A stretch of DNA of 38,990 bases from CBDUQN01 sp965369375 (lineage in GTDB: Bacteria; Krumholzibacteriota; Krumholzibacteriia; Krumholzibacteriales; Krumholzibacteriaceae): the NCBI GenBank assembly GCA_965369375.1, contig CBDUQN010000019.1, forward strand, positions 1 through 38,990, written 5' to 3'. Each line of letters opens with the position of its first letter. Position 1 is the stretch's first letter. Shown here piece by piece: positions 16,280 through 24,675 of the stretch. Under the pieces are notes generated by a model. It was not told the DNA's origin. It saw nothing but the letters and a program-made list of their open reading frames with translations, and did no database searches. Made by a program: the position numbers and the translations under genes.

Positions 16280-17708
16280 CACGATATTCGAGAAGGGGAG
16301 AGTGGGAAGAAGGGGATATATGATCCCCGAGAACGATTGCCCGGTGGAAGGGATCGAAGAGATTGTTCAGCGCACAGCGCCGATGGGATTTCCCCAGGTA
16401 GGCGAGCAAGAGGTAGTCCGACACTACATGGATCTCGCATCCAAGAACTTTCATATAGACAAAGGCATGTACCCGCTCGGGTCATGCACGATGAAGTACA
16501 ATCCGCTCGTGAACGAACATGTTGCAAGACTCGAGGGTTTCACCGGTCTTCATCCGGCTCAGGACGACGAGGATGTGCAGGGAGCGCTCGAGCTCATGTT
16601 CGATCTTTCTCGCTCACTCAGCGAAATCTGCGGAATGAGCTCCTTTACGCTCCAGCCGGCGGCGGGGGCGCAAGGCGAGTTGATGGGGATGCTCATTGCA
16701 CGCGCCTATTTCAAGGATCGCGGCGAAGACCGGGACATCGTTCTCGTTCCCGACTCGGCACACGGGACAAATCCCGCCAGCGTCGCTATCTGCGGCTTCA
16801 CCCCGAAGACAATCAAGTCGAACGCACGGGGACTCATCGATCCTGAAGCGCTTCGCTCGGAGGTAAACGAACGCACGGCCGTGCTCATGCTCACCCTTCC
16901 GAACACGCTCGGGCTCTTCGAGAGAGAGATCGCGGAGATCGTGCGTATCGTCCATGATGGGGGAGCGGTGATATACATGGACGGCGCGAACATGAACGCG
17001 CTGCTCGGGATCGTTCGGCCGGGCGATATCGGTATCGACGTGATGCACGTGAACCTTCACAAGACCTTTTCCACGCCGCACGGAGGAGGCGGACCGGGAT
17101 CGGGTCCCGTCGGGGTTCTCGAACATCTCGAACCGTTCCTGCCGGTGCCCCGCGTCGTGAGGGACGGCGAGCGCTTCAGCCTTTCATACGAAGCCGAAAA
17201 ATCGATCGGCAGGGCCCACCCCTACTGCGGGAATTTCAACGTCTTTGTCAAGGCGCATGCATATATAATGGCGCTCGGTGCCCGGGGCATGCGGGACGTG
17301 TCCGAGAATGCGATTCTCAACGCGAATTATCTCATGACGCGGCTCAAAGAGTATTACCATCTTGCATACCCGGGTCCCTGCATGCACGAGTTCGTGCTAT
17401 CCGCGAAGAGCCTGAAAAAATTCGGCGTCTCGACGGAGGATCTGGCAAAGCGGCTGCTCGACTACGGGCTGCACGCCCCGACGGTCTACTTCCCGCTGAT
17501 CGTCAAAGAGGCGCTCATGATCGAGCCCGTCGAGACGGAGAGCAAGGAAACGCTCGACTACTTCGCGAAAGCGATGCGGGAGATAGCAAAGGAGGCCAAA
17601 GAGAATCCCGGCGTTCTCCGCGACGCGCCGGCCGGCACGCCTGTCAGACGGCTGGACGAGACGGGCGCGGCGCGAAAACCCAACCTCTCGTGGCCCGACT
17701 CCGATTGA
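16272..17708 (+). CDS. gcvPB: Glycine dehydrogenase (decarboxylating) subunit 2
   Basis: The catalytic half of the split P-protein. It carries GRRGYMIPEND at the N terminus, the YPLGSCTMKYNP motif, HGTNPASVAICGF, and the PLP-lysine segment VNLHKTFSTPHGGGGPGSGP, followed by RAHPYCGNFNVFVKAHAYI. The start is one of four in-frame GTG codons (16260, 16263, 16266, 16272). The last is chosen because AGGGTGG is then well placed and family members begin a few residues before FEKGRVGRRGY; the 8-base overlap with gcvPA suggests coupling. Length about 478 residues, as usual. No L-protein gene (lpd) is in the window. Confidence 0.96.
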   Translation: MSSTIFEKGRVGRRGYMIPENDCPVEGIEEIVQRTAPMGFPQVGEQEVVRHYMDLASKNFHIDKGMYPLGSCTMKYNPLVNEHVARLEGFTGLHPAQDDEDVQGALELMFDLSRSLSEICGMSSFTLQPAAGAQGELMGMLIARAYFKDRGEDRDIVLVPDSAHGTNPASVAICGFTPKTIKSNARGLIDPEALRSEVNERTAVLMLTLPNTLGLFEREIAEIVRIVHDGGAVIYMDGANMNALLGIVRPGDIGIDVMHVNLHKTFSTPHGGGGPGSGPVGVLEHLEPFLPVPRVVRDGERFSLSYEAEKSIGRAHPYCGNFNVFVKAHAYIMALGARGMRDVSENAILNANYLMTRLKEYYHLAYPGPCMHEFVLSAKSLKKFGVSTEDLAKRLLDYGLHAPTVYFPLIVKEALMIEPVETESKETLDYFAKAMREIAKEAKENPGVLRDAPAGTPVRRLDETGAARKPNLSWPDSD

Positions 17709-17778
17709 TACGCCCACCGGACACCGGTCGTCATAGGGTTCGAGTGGCGGCTCGGCGGATGGAAAAGAGTGGGATAAA

Positions 17779-18591
17779 ATGGACCGATGGTATCTAATCG
17801 AAGACGATCCTTCGTCCGGTCCTTTGAACATGGCCCGCGATGAATTTCTCCTTGGGCGGGCGAAGCGTATGGGCGGCCCTCCGGTTCTCAGGCTCTATTC
17901 GTTCGAACCGCACGCGGTCACGATCGGGTATCACCAGGATCCCGCCGCCGTATTGAAACTCGATCGCCTGCGTAGAGACGGGATCGATGTCGTGCGCCGC
18001 ATCACGGGCGGGCGGGCGCTGTTTCATGCGGGAGAGCTCACATACTGCGTAGTCGTTGCCCAAGGCCACCGGTTGTTCCGCGGGGGCTTAAGCAAAACGT
18101 ATTGTGCAATCGCGCATGGATTGGCGGCGGCACTGCGCCGCCTCGGGATCGATGCGCACGTTTCGAACGGCAAGTGGGAGCGAAAGGGCGATCCCCTCGT
18201 GCCTCCCTGCCTCGTCAGCGTGAGCCGGCACGAGATCACGGTGGGGGGAAAGAAGATCGTCGCGGGCGCGCAGCGCCGCACGCGCGGCGCCCTTCTCCAG
18301 CACGGCTCGATCCTCCTCGGTCCCGGTTCCGAGCGAATCGCCGGGTATGCAACGGGAAACTGGGATCTTCTCAGCGAACGCACAACGAATGTTTCCACCG
18401 AAGCGGGCAGGGAGGTGGGCAGAGACGAGATGAAGCGCGCACTGCGCGAAGCGTTTGCCGAGAGTTTCGGCGCCGCGTGGATTCCGCTCACCCTCTCGGC
18501 ATCCGAGAGCCGGGCGATCGAATCTCGCGCGCGGGACAAGCGGGATGAGCTATCCGCGCCATGTGGCGGGGAGGTAACAATCAGATGTTGA
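17779..18591 (+). CDS. LipM-like octanoyl/lipoyl-protein transferase
   Basis: A BPL/LplA/LipB-fold acyltransferase of 270 residues that probably attaches octanoyl or lipoyl groups to GcvH. Signature segments: RRITGGRALFHAGELTY (about 73-89), VGGKKIVAGAQRR (155-167) and LLQHGSILL (about 172-180). C144 in PPCLVSVSRHEI is where LipM octanoyltransferases have their catalytic cysteine, just before the EI...GKKI(A/V)G segment. ATP-dependent LplA ligases lack this cysteine, so LipM-type chemistry is favoured, but an LplA role cannot be excluded. It lies 70 bases after gcvPB in the same direction, and its stop overlaps the start of the transporter gene dppB. No lipA (lipoyl synthase) is present here. 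Confidence 0.88.
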   Translation: MDRWYLIEDDPSSGPLNMARDEFLLGRAKRMGGPPVLRLYSFEPHAVTIGYHQDPAAVLKLDRLRRDGIDVVRRITGGRALFHAGELTYCVVVAQGHRLFRGGLSKTYCAIAHGLAAALRRLGIDAHVSNGKWERKGDPLVPPCLVSVSRHEITVGGKKIVAGAQRRTRGALLQHGSILLGPGSERIAGYATGNWDLLSERTTNVSTEAGREVGRDEMKRALREAFAESFGAAWIPLTLSASESRAIESRARDKRDELSAPCGGEVTIRC

Positions 18592-19565
18592 TCTTCCTGT
18601 TACGAAGATCACTGCAAGCGCTTCTTCTCATTCTCATAGTGCTGACCATTACATTCTTTCTTCTCCACCTCGCTCCCGGTGATCCCCTCGACAAGTACTA
18701 TCATCCCGATATCAGCCCCGAGACGGTGGAGATGATTCGTGAACAACTCGGCCTGGACAAGCCGGTGGTCGTACAGTATTTCAAATGGATGGGGAGTTTT
18801 GTGCGGGGCGATTTCGGCATGTCGTTGCGCTACGACAGACCGGTGAGAAGCCTGCTCGCCGATGCGATTCCGAACACGCTGCGCCTGACGGTGGCGGCGC
18901 TTCTCCTTCATGTCGTAATCGGCGTTTTCCTTGGGATTTTCTCGGCGGTGAAGCGGTATACGATCTTCGATCGGCTGAACACGGTCGGCGCCCTCTTCAT
19001 TTATTCGATCCCGTCCTTCTGGCTCGCGCTCATGCTGATTCTTCTCTTTTCGCTCAAGCTCGGTCTTCTCCCCTCGTCCCACATGCAATCGCTCGATGCA
19101 ATGGAGCTCGGCGGCTTCGCCCTCTTTGCCGACTCACTACGTCACCTCGTTTTACCGGCGGTCGTTCTCGGTGTCGCTTCCGCGGCAAGCATGGCCCGCT
19201 ACATGCGCGGAAGCATGCTCGACGTGTTGCGGGAGGATTACATCAGGACGGCGCGGGCCAAGGGGCTTTCCGAGCGGTCGGTGATGCTCAAGCATGCGCT
19301 CAAAAATGCCGCCCTTCCCATTGTGACGATCATCGGCTTGAGTTTGCCGTTCCTGCTCGGCGGAGCGGTGGTTGTCGAGAAGATATTCTCATGGCCCGGT
19401 ATGGGGCGCCTCGCCGTCGACGCCATCTACGCGAGGGATTACCCCGTCGTTCTCGCCTGTAATTTCGTTGTTGCTACGATGGTGATACTCGGAAACCTTC
19501 TCGCAGATGTGGCTTATGCGCTTATCGATCCCCGGATAACGATAGCGCGCGGGAACAAGTTATGA
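18585..19565 (+). CDS. dppB: Peptide ABC transporter permease, DppB/OppB family
   Basis: An inner-membrane permease of 326 residues with six hydrophobic segments. The opening MLIFLLRRSLQALLLILIV, the periplasmic APGDPLDKYY and LGLDKPVVVQYFKWM, and the EAA loop DYIRTARAKGLSERSVMLKH are all typical of DppB/OppB. It couples to the ATPases DppD and DppF encoded downstream. GGGGAGGT at 18568-18575 sets ATG 18585 as the start rather than the upstream in-frame ATG at 18561. The start overlaps the end of the LipM-like gene, so the transporter appears co-transcribed with glycine cleavage genes. Substrate (dipeptide, oligopeptide or nickel-chelate) cannot be told from the permease. Confidence 0.95.
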   Translation: MLIFLLRRSLQALLLILIVLTITFFLLHLAPGDPLDKYYHPDISPETVEMIREQLGLDKPVVVQYFKWMGSFVRGDFGMSLRYDRPVRSLLADAIPNTLRLTVAALLLHVVIGVFLGIFSAVKRYTIFDRLNTVGALFIYSIPSFWLALMLILLFSLKLGLLPSSHMQSLDAMELGGFALFADSLRHLVLPAVVLGVASAASMARYMRGSMLDVLREDYIRTARAKGLSERSVMLKHALKNAALPIVTIIGLSLPFLLGGAVVVEKIFSWPGMGRLAVDAIYARDYPVVLACNFVVATMVILGNLLADVAYALIDPRITIARGNKL

Positions 19566-20437
19566 ATGATGCGCGAAATGTAGCACGTTCCGCCGGCGCC
19601 TGGTCGTCGGGATGGGGACGCTTTCGAAGGAACAAACTCGCGATGGCGGGTGCCTGCATCGTTTTTGCCCTCTATATAATAGCGCTCCTGGCGCCGGTGC
19701 TCACGCCGCACGATCCTATCACGCATGGTGACATTCCCCGCATGAGATACCAGGGCCCGAGCTCACAACACCTTCTCGGCACCGACAAATTCGGGCGCGA
19801 TGTGATGACGCGCATACTCTACGGATCGAGGATTTCCCTGATGATAAGTTTTCTCGCCGTCGTGATCTCTGTTGTCCTCGGCTCCGTCGTCGGCGCCGCG
19901 GCGGGATATTTCGGGAGCGCTGTTGATACCGTTCTCATGAGGGTGGTCGATGCCCTGATGTCGATCCCGAGACTGTTCCTGCTGCTTACGTGCATCGCGC
20001 TGTTCAGCGGTTCGCTCTGGCTCATCATCCTGCTTCTCGGCGCGACCGGCTGGATGGCCACCGCGCGGCTCGTTCGCGGACAGGTGCTCTCGCTTCGCGG
20101 CCAGGATTTCGTGAAGGCCGCCGAGGCCCTCGGGGTCGGGAGCAGGAGAATTATTCTCCGGCATCTTATACCGAATGCGTTGACGGTCATCATCGTTGCC
20201 GCGACGCTCAGAATCGGAGGCCTGATTCTCGCCGAGGCCGCGTTGAGCTTCCTCGGCGTCGGCGTCCAGCCGCCGACCCCCAGCTGGGGGCAGATGATTT
20301 TCGAGGGCAGGGAGATGCTGCTCGGCGCATGGTGGGTTTCCACTTTCCCCGGATTGGCGATTGCTGTTACGGTGATCGGGTACAACCTGCTCGGCGACGG
20401 CCTGCGGGATGCGTTCGATCCAAGACAGTTGACATAA
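19562..20437 (+). CDS. dppC: Peptide ABC transporter permease, DppC/OppC family
   Basis: The second permease of the transporter, 291 residues. It has the OppC N-terminal domain (WGRFRRNKLAMAGACIVFAL, then LAPVLTPHDPI), the HLLGTDKFGRDVMTRILYG stretch that precedes the membrane domain, and the EAA loop DFVKAAEALGVGSRRIILRH followed by PNAL. The C-terminal AALSFLGVGVQPPTPSWG is nearly invariant in the family. It starts within ATGA overlapping the dppB stop, which indicates translational coupling. Confidence 0.96.
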   Translation: MNDARNVARSAGAWSSGWGRFRRNKLAMAGACIVFALYIIALLAPVLTPHDPITHGDIPRMRYQGPSSQHLLGTDKFGRDVMTRILYGSRISLMISFLAVVISVVLGSVVGAAAGYFGSAVDTVLMRVVDALMSIPRLFLLLTCIALFSGSLWLIILLLGATGWMATARLVRGQVLSLRGQDFVKAAEALGVGSRRIILRHLIPNALTVIIVAATLRIGGLILAEAALSFLGVGVQPPTPSWGQMIFEGREMLLGAWWVSTFPGLAIAVTVIGYNLLGDGLRDAFDPRQLT

Positions 20438-20447
20438 GGCGAGGCAC

Positions 20448-21418
<971 letters not shown>

Positions 21419-21422
<4 letters not shown>

Positions 21423-22390
21423 TGGCGATCCTCATGGCGCAAGGGATAAAGAAGTACTACCGCGCATCGGCGGGTCTTTTTTTTCGCGCCGCCAAGCCGG
21501 TGCGTGCGGTCGACGGAGTCGATATCACAATCGAACGCGGAATGAGCATGGGGCTCGTCGGCGAGTCGGGGTGTGGAAAGAGCACGCTTGCACGGGTAAT
21601 TCTGAAGCTCGAAGAGCCGACGGCGGGCCGCGTTTATCTCGACGGCACGGATTTCCTCGCGCTCACGGGAAAGGAGCTGCGCAGAACGAGGCGGCGGATA
21701 CAGATGGTTTTCCAGGATCCGTATTCTTCACTCAATCCCCGCATGAGCGTCGGGAGCGCGATAGCGGAGGGTATAAAGATTCACCGGCTCGCCCGCGGCG
21801 GCGAAGTCCTCGAGCGCGTGCATGCGCTTCTCGAGAAGGTCGGTCTTCCACCGGCGGCCGCCGCGCGATATCCCCACGAGTTCTCCGGGGGCCAGCGGCA
21901 GAGGATCTGTATCGCCCGCGCCCTTGCCGTAGAGCCGGATATCATCGTGGCCGACGAACCTGTTTCGGCGCTCGATGTCTCGGTTCGGGCCCAGATAATC
22001 AACCTGCTCAGCGATCTCCAGCAGGATATGGGGTTGACCTACCTCTTTATCGCCCACGATCTCGGGGTCGTCGAGCATGTGAGTGATACGGTCTCCGTCA
22101 TGTACCTCGGCAAGATCGTCGAGCATGCGTCCTCACGCGAGCTCTTCGCGAAACCGCTGCATCCTTACACGGCGGGTCTACTCGCCTCGATTCCCCTTCC
22201 CGATCCCGCGGGGCAGAGAGTCAAGGCGGCCATACGGGGCGATGTTCCGAGCCCGATGGATATCCCGCCGGGTTGCTCCTTCCACACGAGGTGTCCTCAC
22301 GTCATGGATCGATGCCGCCGCGATATTCCAAAGCTCATCGAGATAGAATCAGGCCGGACGGTCAGCTGCTGGCTCTATCCGGGCAACTAA
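21419..22390 (+). CDS. dppF: Peptide ABC transporter ATP-binding protein, DppF/OppF family
   Basis: The partner ATPase, 323 residues. Walker A is GESGCGKST, the Q-loop region reads MVFQDPYSSLNPRM (typical DppF/OppF wording), the signature is SGGQRQRICIARALA, and Walker B is IIVADEPVSALD, followed by AHDLGVVEHV. A C-terminal cysteine cluster (GCSFHTRCPHVMDRC plus SCW) parallels that of DppD. The N terminus has an aromatic insert (LFFRAAKPVRAVDGV) common in OppF. It is the last gene of the transporter. No substrate-binding protein follows; the next gene is a secreted nitroreductase-like protein. Confidence 0.96.
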
Positions 22391-22412
22391 ACATGAGATC
22401 GTAAAGGGGGCT

Positions 22413-23072
22413 ATGATGAAGGTATGCAGCATGACGATTGCCGGACTGTTCTTGTTTTTCTGCTTATTCGTTTCATCGGGCGTTTCGGCGGAAGAAACCG
22501 GGTCGATAACACTTCCGAAACCGAAGATGGTGGGGGGCAAGCCGCTCATGGAGGCGCTCGGCGCGAGACAGACGGTGCGCGATTACAGTGAGAAGGAGTT
22601 ACCTGCGCAACTGCTATCCGATATGTTATGGGCGGCGTTCGGAATAAACCGTCCCGAAACGGGAAAACGGACCGCTCCCTCGGCGATGAACTGGCAGGAG
22701 ATAGATATCTACGTTGCCACGGCCGAGGGACTCTACCTCTACGACGCGAAAGCGCACAAGCTCGATCTCGTGCTCGAGGGTGACATACGCTCGGCGACGG
22801 GCCAGCAGCCGTTCGTCGGCGTGGCGCCCGTCAACCTCGTCTACGTAGCCGATTATTCGAAGATGGGCTCTACGCCCGAAGAGGTCAAAGACTTCTATGC
22901 GGCCGGAGACACCGGTTTTATCGGCCAGAACGTATATCTCTTCTGCGCATCGGAGGGTCTGGGAACGGTCATCCGCGGTCTCGTCGATCGTGAAGCCCTG
23001 TCGAAGAAGATGGGACTGAGGAAGGAGCAGAAGATTGTGTTCGCGCAGACAGTGGGATACCCCGGAAAATAA
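22413..23072 (+). CDS. Exported SagB/ThcOx-like nitroreductase family protein
   Basis: A 219-residue flavin-dependent nitroreductase-fold protein with a signal peptide (SMTIAGLFLFFCLFVSSGVSA, then EETGS), so it acts outside the cytoplasm. Family landmarks are LMEALGARQTVRDYSEKELP (flavin-contacting Arg-Thr/Ser-x-Arg region), DMLWAAFGINRPETGKRTAPSA with NWQEIDIYV, and FIGQNVYLFCASEGLGTVIRG near the C terminus. Cytoplasmic SagB enzymes oxidise azolines in RiPP pathways, but secreted single-domain versions like this are found in other bacteria without any such cluster. A ribosome binding site (AAAGGGGG) precedes two ATGs (22413 and 22416). It lies 22 bases after dppF and may share its transcript. 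Substrate unknown. Confidence 0.85.
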   Translation: MMKVCSMTIAGLFLFFCLFVSSGVSAEETGSITLPKPKMVGGKPLMEALGARQTVRDYSEKELPAQLLSDMLWAAFGINRPETGKRTAPSAMNWQEIDIYVATAEGLYLYDAKAHKLDLVLEGDIRSATGQQPFVGVAPVNLVYVADYSKMGSTPEEVKDFYAAGDTGFIGQNVYLFCASEGLGTVIRGLVDREALSKKMGLRKEQKIVFAQTVGYPGK

Positions 23073-23116
23073 AGCGCACAATTATTGAGGAATGCGCGAA
23101 GGAAAGTGTTACTCGA

Positions 23117-23941
23117 ATGGAGCGGATTAAATTTTTCATTGGATTGATGAGCGCCGCGCTCGCTATATTCGGCTGTTCAGAAGAAACGAGCGGCCCGGAA
23201 AAGAAAACTGGTTTTTCCTTCACCGTCACGGTCGTCGATTCGAACGGCGGCCCCCTGCCCGGTTTGCGAGTAGGACGCATGAATTTTATCGATGGTTGTA
23301 CCATCTTCACCTCACCGCCTTCCATCCCTGCCCAGCAGGCGCCTTACGACACGCTGCTGCAGAATTACCCGAATCCGTTTTGCGGCGTGACATCTATCAG
23401 ATTCGGTGTGGCGCGGGAAAGTCACGTGATCCTCGAACTGGTCGACAGGCACAGCGAACGGGTGAGGCTGCTCGTCAACGGTCTGATGCAGCTCGGCGTG
23501 TATGAGATGCGATGGGATCAACTCGATTCAACGGGGCAGAGGGCTCTCGATGGAATCTATACATACCGCCTGACGATGAGGGATCCGGCCACATCGGAAG
23601 CCGTATACGTGGATTCCCTGTCGTGCATGGTCTATTGTGGGAATAACGAAGAGACATGGGACATCGGCCGCACCGGCGCAGACGGGATATATGCGACGGA
23701 CGATCTCGATTATTTCCCCGGTCTCATCTATCACCATCCGCAGCCGTGCATCGACCCCGAGATGCAGCATTCGGGGTGGAGCTCTTTCACCGACGAGGTG
23801 CGGATCATTTTGAGAACCGATCCCCCTTCCCAACCACCCGGATGGATCTACGTCATGCGTCGGGATGTTCGATTGATCGACGGGTGTAACAGTTTTGCAT
23901 TCGAGTGGGAGCCCGACGATTCGATCGCGGTCACACGGTGA
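23117..23941 (+). CDS. Putative lipoprotein with internal FlgD-like Ig domain
   Basis: A 274-residue protein of unknown function. The N terminus has a short basic start, a hydrophobic core and IFGC at 17-20, an acceptable lipobox with C20 as the lipidated residue. Residues about 75-160 match the FlgD-like immunoglobulin domain often found at the C terminus of exported proteins: LLQNYPNPFCGVTSIRFGV, then MRWDQLDSTGQRALDGIYTYRL. Here the domain is internal and is followed by about 110 residues with several tryptophans and cysteines (CMVYCGN, CIDPEMQ, DGCNSF) that I do not recognise. An early segment (VTVVDSNGGPLPGLRVG) resembles a carboxypeptidase-regulatory-like beta strand pair. Probably anchored in an outer envelope layer; function unknown. 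Confidence 0.65.
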   Translation: MERIKFFIGLMSAALAIFGCSEETSGPEKKTGFSFTVTVVDSNGGPLPGLRVGRMNFIDGCTIFTSPPSIPAQQAPYDTLLQNYPNPFCGVTSIRFGVARESHVILELVDRHSERVRLLVNGLMQLGVYEMRWDQLDSTGQRALDGIYTYRLTMRDPATSEAVYVDSLSCMVYCGNNEETWDIGRTGADGIYATDDLDYFPGLIYHHPQPCIDPEMQHSGWSSFTDEVRIILRTDPPSQPPGWIYVMRRDVRLIDGCNSFAFEWEPDDSIAVTR

Positions 23942-24017
23942 AATGACGGAGTAATGCCCGGTGATTCGGGGCTCTGGGGAGGTGACTATATCCCTTGGTA
24001 AAGGTGGGGAAAATTCC

Positions 24018-24035
24018 ACTTCCGACGTCGGAAGT
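24018..24035. repeat. 18-bp perfect palindrome
   Basis: ACTTCCGACGTCGGAAGT reads identically on both strands with no central spacer. It lies about 190 bases upstream of the possible promoter of the V/A-ATPase operon and 77 bases after the lipoprotein stop. No T tract follows and there is no loop, so it is more like a dimeric protein-binding site than a terminator. Confidence 0.6.
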
Positions 24036-24225
24036 AGCGCCTCTTTAGAATCAACGGGTTAGAAGCGATATTTTCGCCTTTTATGCATGGACTGCACCAT
24101 TGTGCGCTTCTCGAGCGGAAGTGTAATCTGGAGCTTATTGTAATGAACCGAGATTTGCCGCCGCCGGCTGTTGATTTTCCGTCACCCTCGTTCTTTCCAT
24201 GATCCGCCACCCGGCAAATTAAATC

Positions 24226-24254
24226 TTGAAAAAATCTCTAAAATGAATTTTACT
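24226..24254 (+). promoter_or_regulatory. Possible promoter of the V/A-ATPase operon
   Basis: TTGAAA at 24226-24231 (5 of 6 matches to TTGACA), a 17-base spacer and TTTACT at 24249-24254 (4 of 6 to TATAAT), in the AT-rich part of the intergenic region. The first ATPase gene starts 54 bases downstream. Based on hexamers only. Confidence 0.4.
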
Positions 24255-24308
24255 AGTCGCCTAAATCCCGCTTTGTACCTGTACATTTGAAGCACTTGGG
24301 AGCCGCGT

Positions 24309-24626
24309 ATGATCGAAGAGCATCTGAAGGCAATTGCCGCCAAGGAAAAAGAGGCGAAATCGCGCATCCGGGAAGCGAAGGCGATGGCGCAGGATATCAT
24401 TGAGAAGGCGCGCAGGGATGGTGAAAACAGAATAGAACAGGTGAAGATAGATGCTGCGGAGCTCGAGCGCTCGCTCAAGGCCGAAGCGGCAGAGAAGGCG
24501 AAAGCGGCTATTGAGCGGCTTCGGGACGAAAATAGAAGCACGATCACGTCGCTGAGCGGTATCGCCGAAAGGAATCAGGATAGGGCGCTCAGTCTGATGG
24601 TAAAGGCGTTTCGCGGGGGCTCTTAG
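24309..24626 (+). CDS. V/A-type ATPase peripheral stalk subunit H/G
   Basis: A 105-residue, highly charged, almost wholly helical protein (MIEEHLKAIAAKEKEAKSRI... ending in RALSLMVKAFRGGS). The heptad-like Ala/Glu/Lys pattern is that of the small peripheral-stalk subunit (called H, G or NtpF in different systems), which pairs with subunit E in a coiled coil linking the catalytic head to subunit I. Sequence alone is low-complexity and weak evidence; its position as first gene of a nine-gene V/A-ATPase operon settles the call. Confidence 0.85.
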   Translation: MIEEHLKAIAAKEKEAKSRIREAKAMAQDIIEKARRDGENRIEQVKIDAAELERSLKAEAAEKAKAAIERLRDENRSTITSLSGIAERNQDRALSLMVKAFRGGS

Positions 24627-24675
24627 CATTCCCTCGACAGGCACAGGCAATCCCTCTCGGAAATGGAGCTGACGC

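Larger units (their letters stand above)
23942..24308. other. 367-base intergenic region before the V/A-ATPase operon
   Basis: No gene is recognised here. It holds an 18-bp perfect palindrome at 24018-24035, an AT-rich stretch at about 24210-24260 with a possible promoter, and about 50 bases of untranslated leader before the first ATPase gene. No tRNA cloverleaf, known riboswitch or convincing intrinsic terminator was found. Confidence 0.6.

Noticed and set aside
17716..17729. ACCGG-ACA-CCGGT hairpin after gcvPB as a terminator
   Set aside because: Only 5 bp of stem with no T tract; the downstream gene is functionally linked, so termination is not expected.
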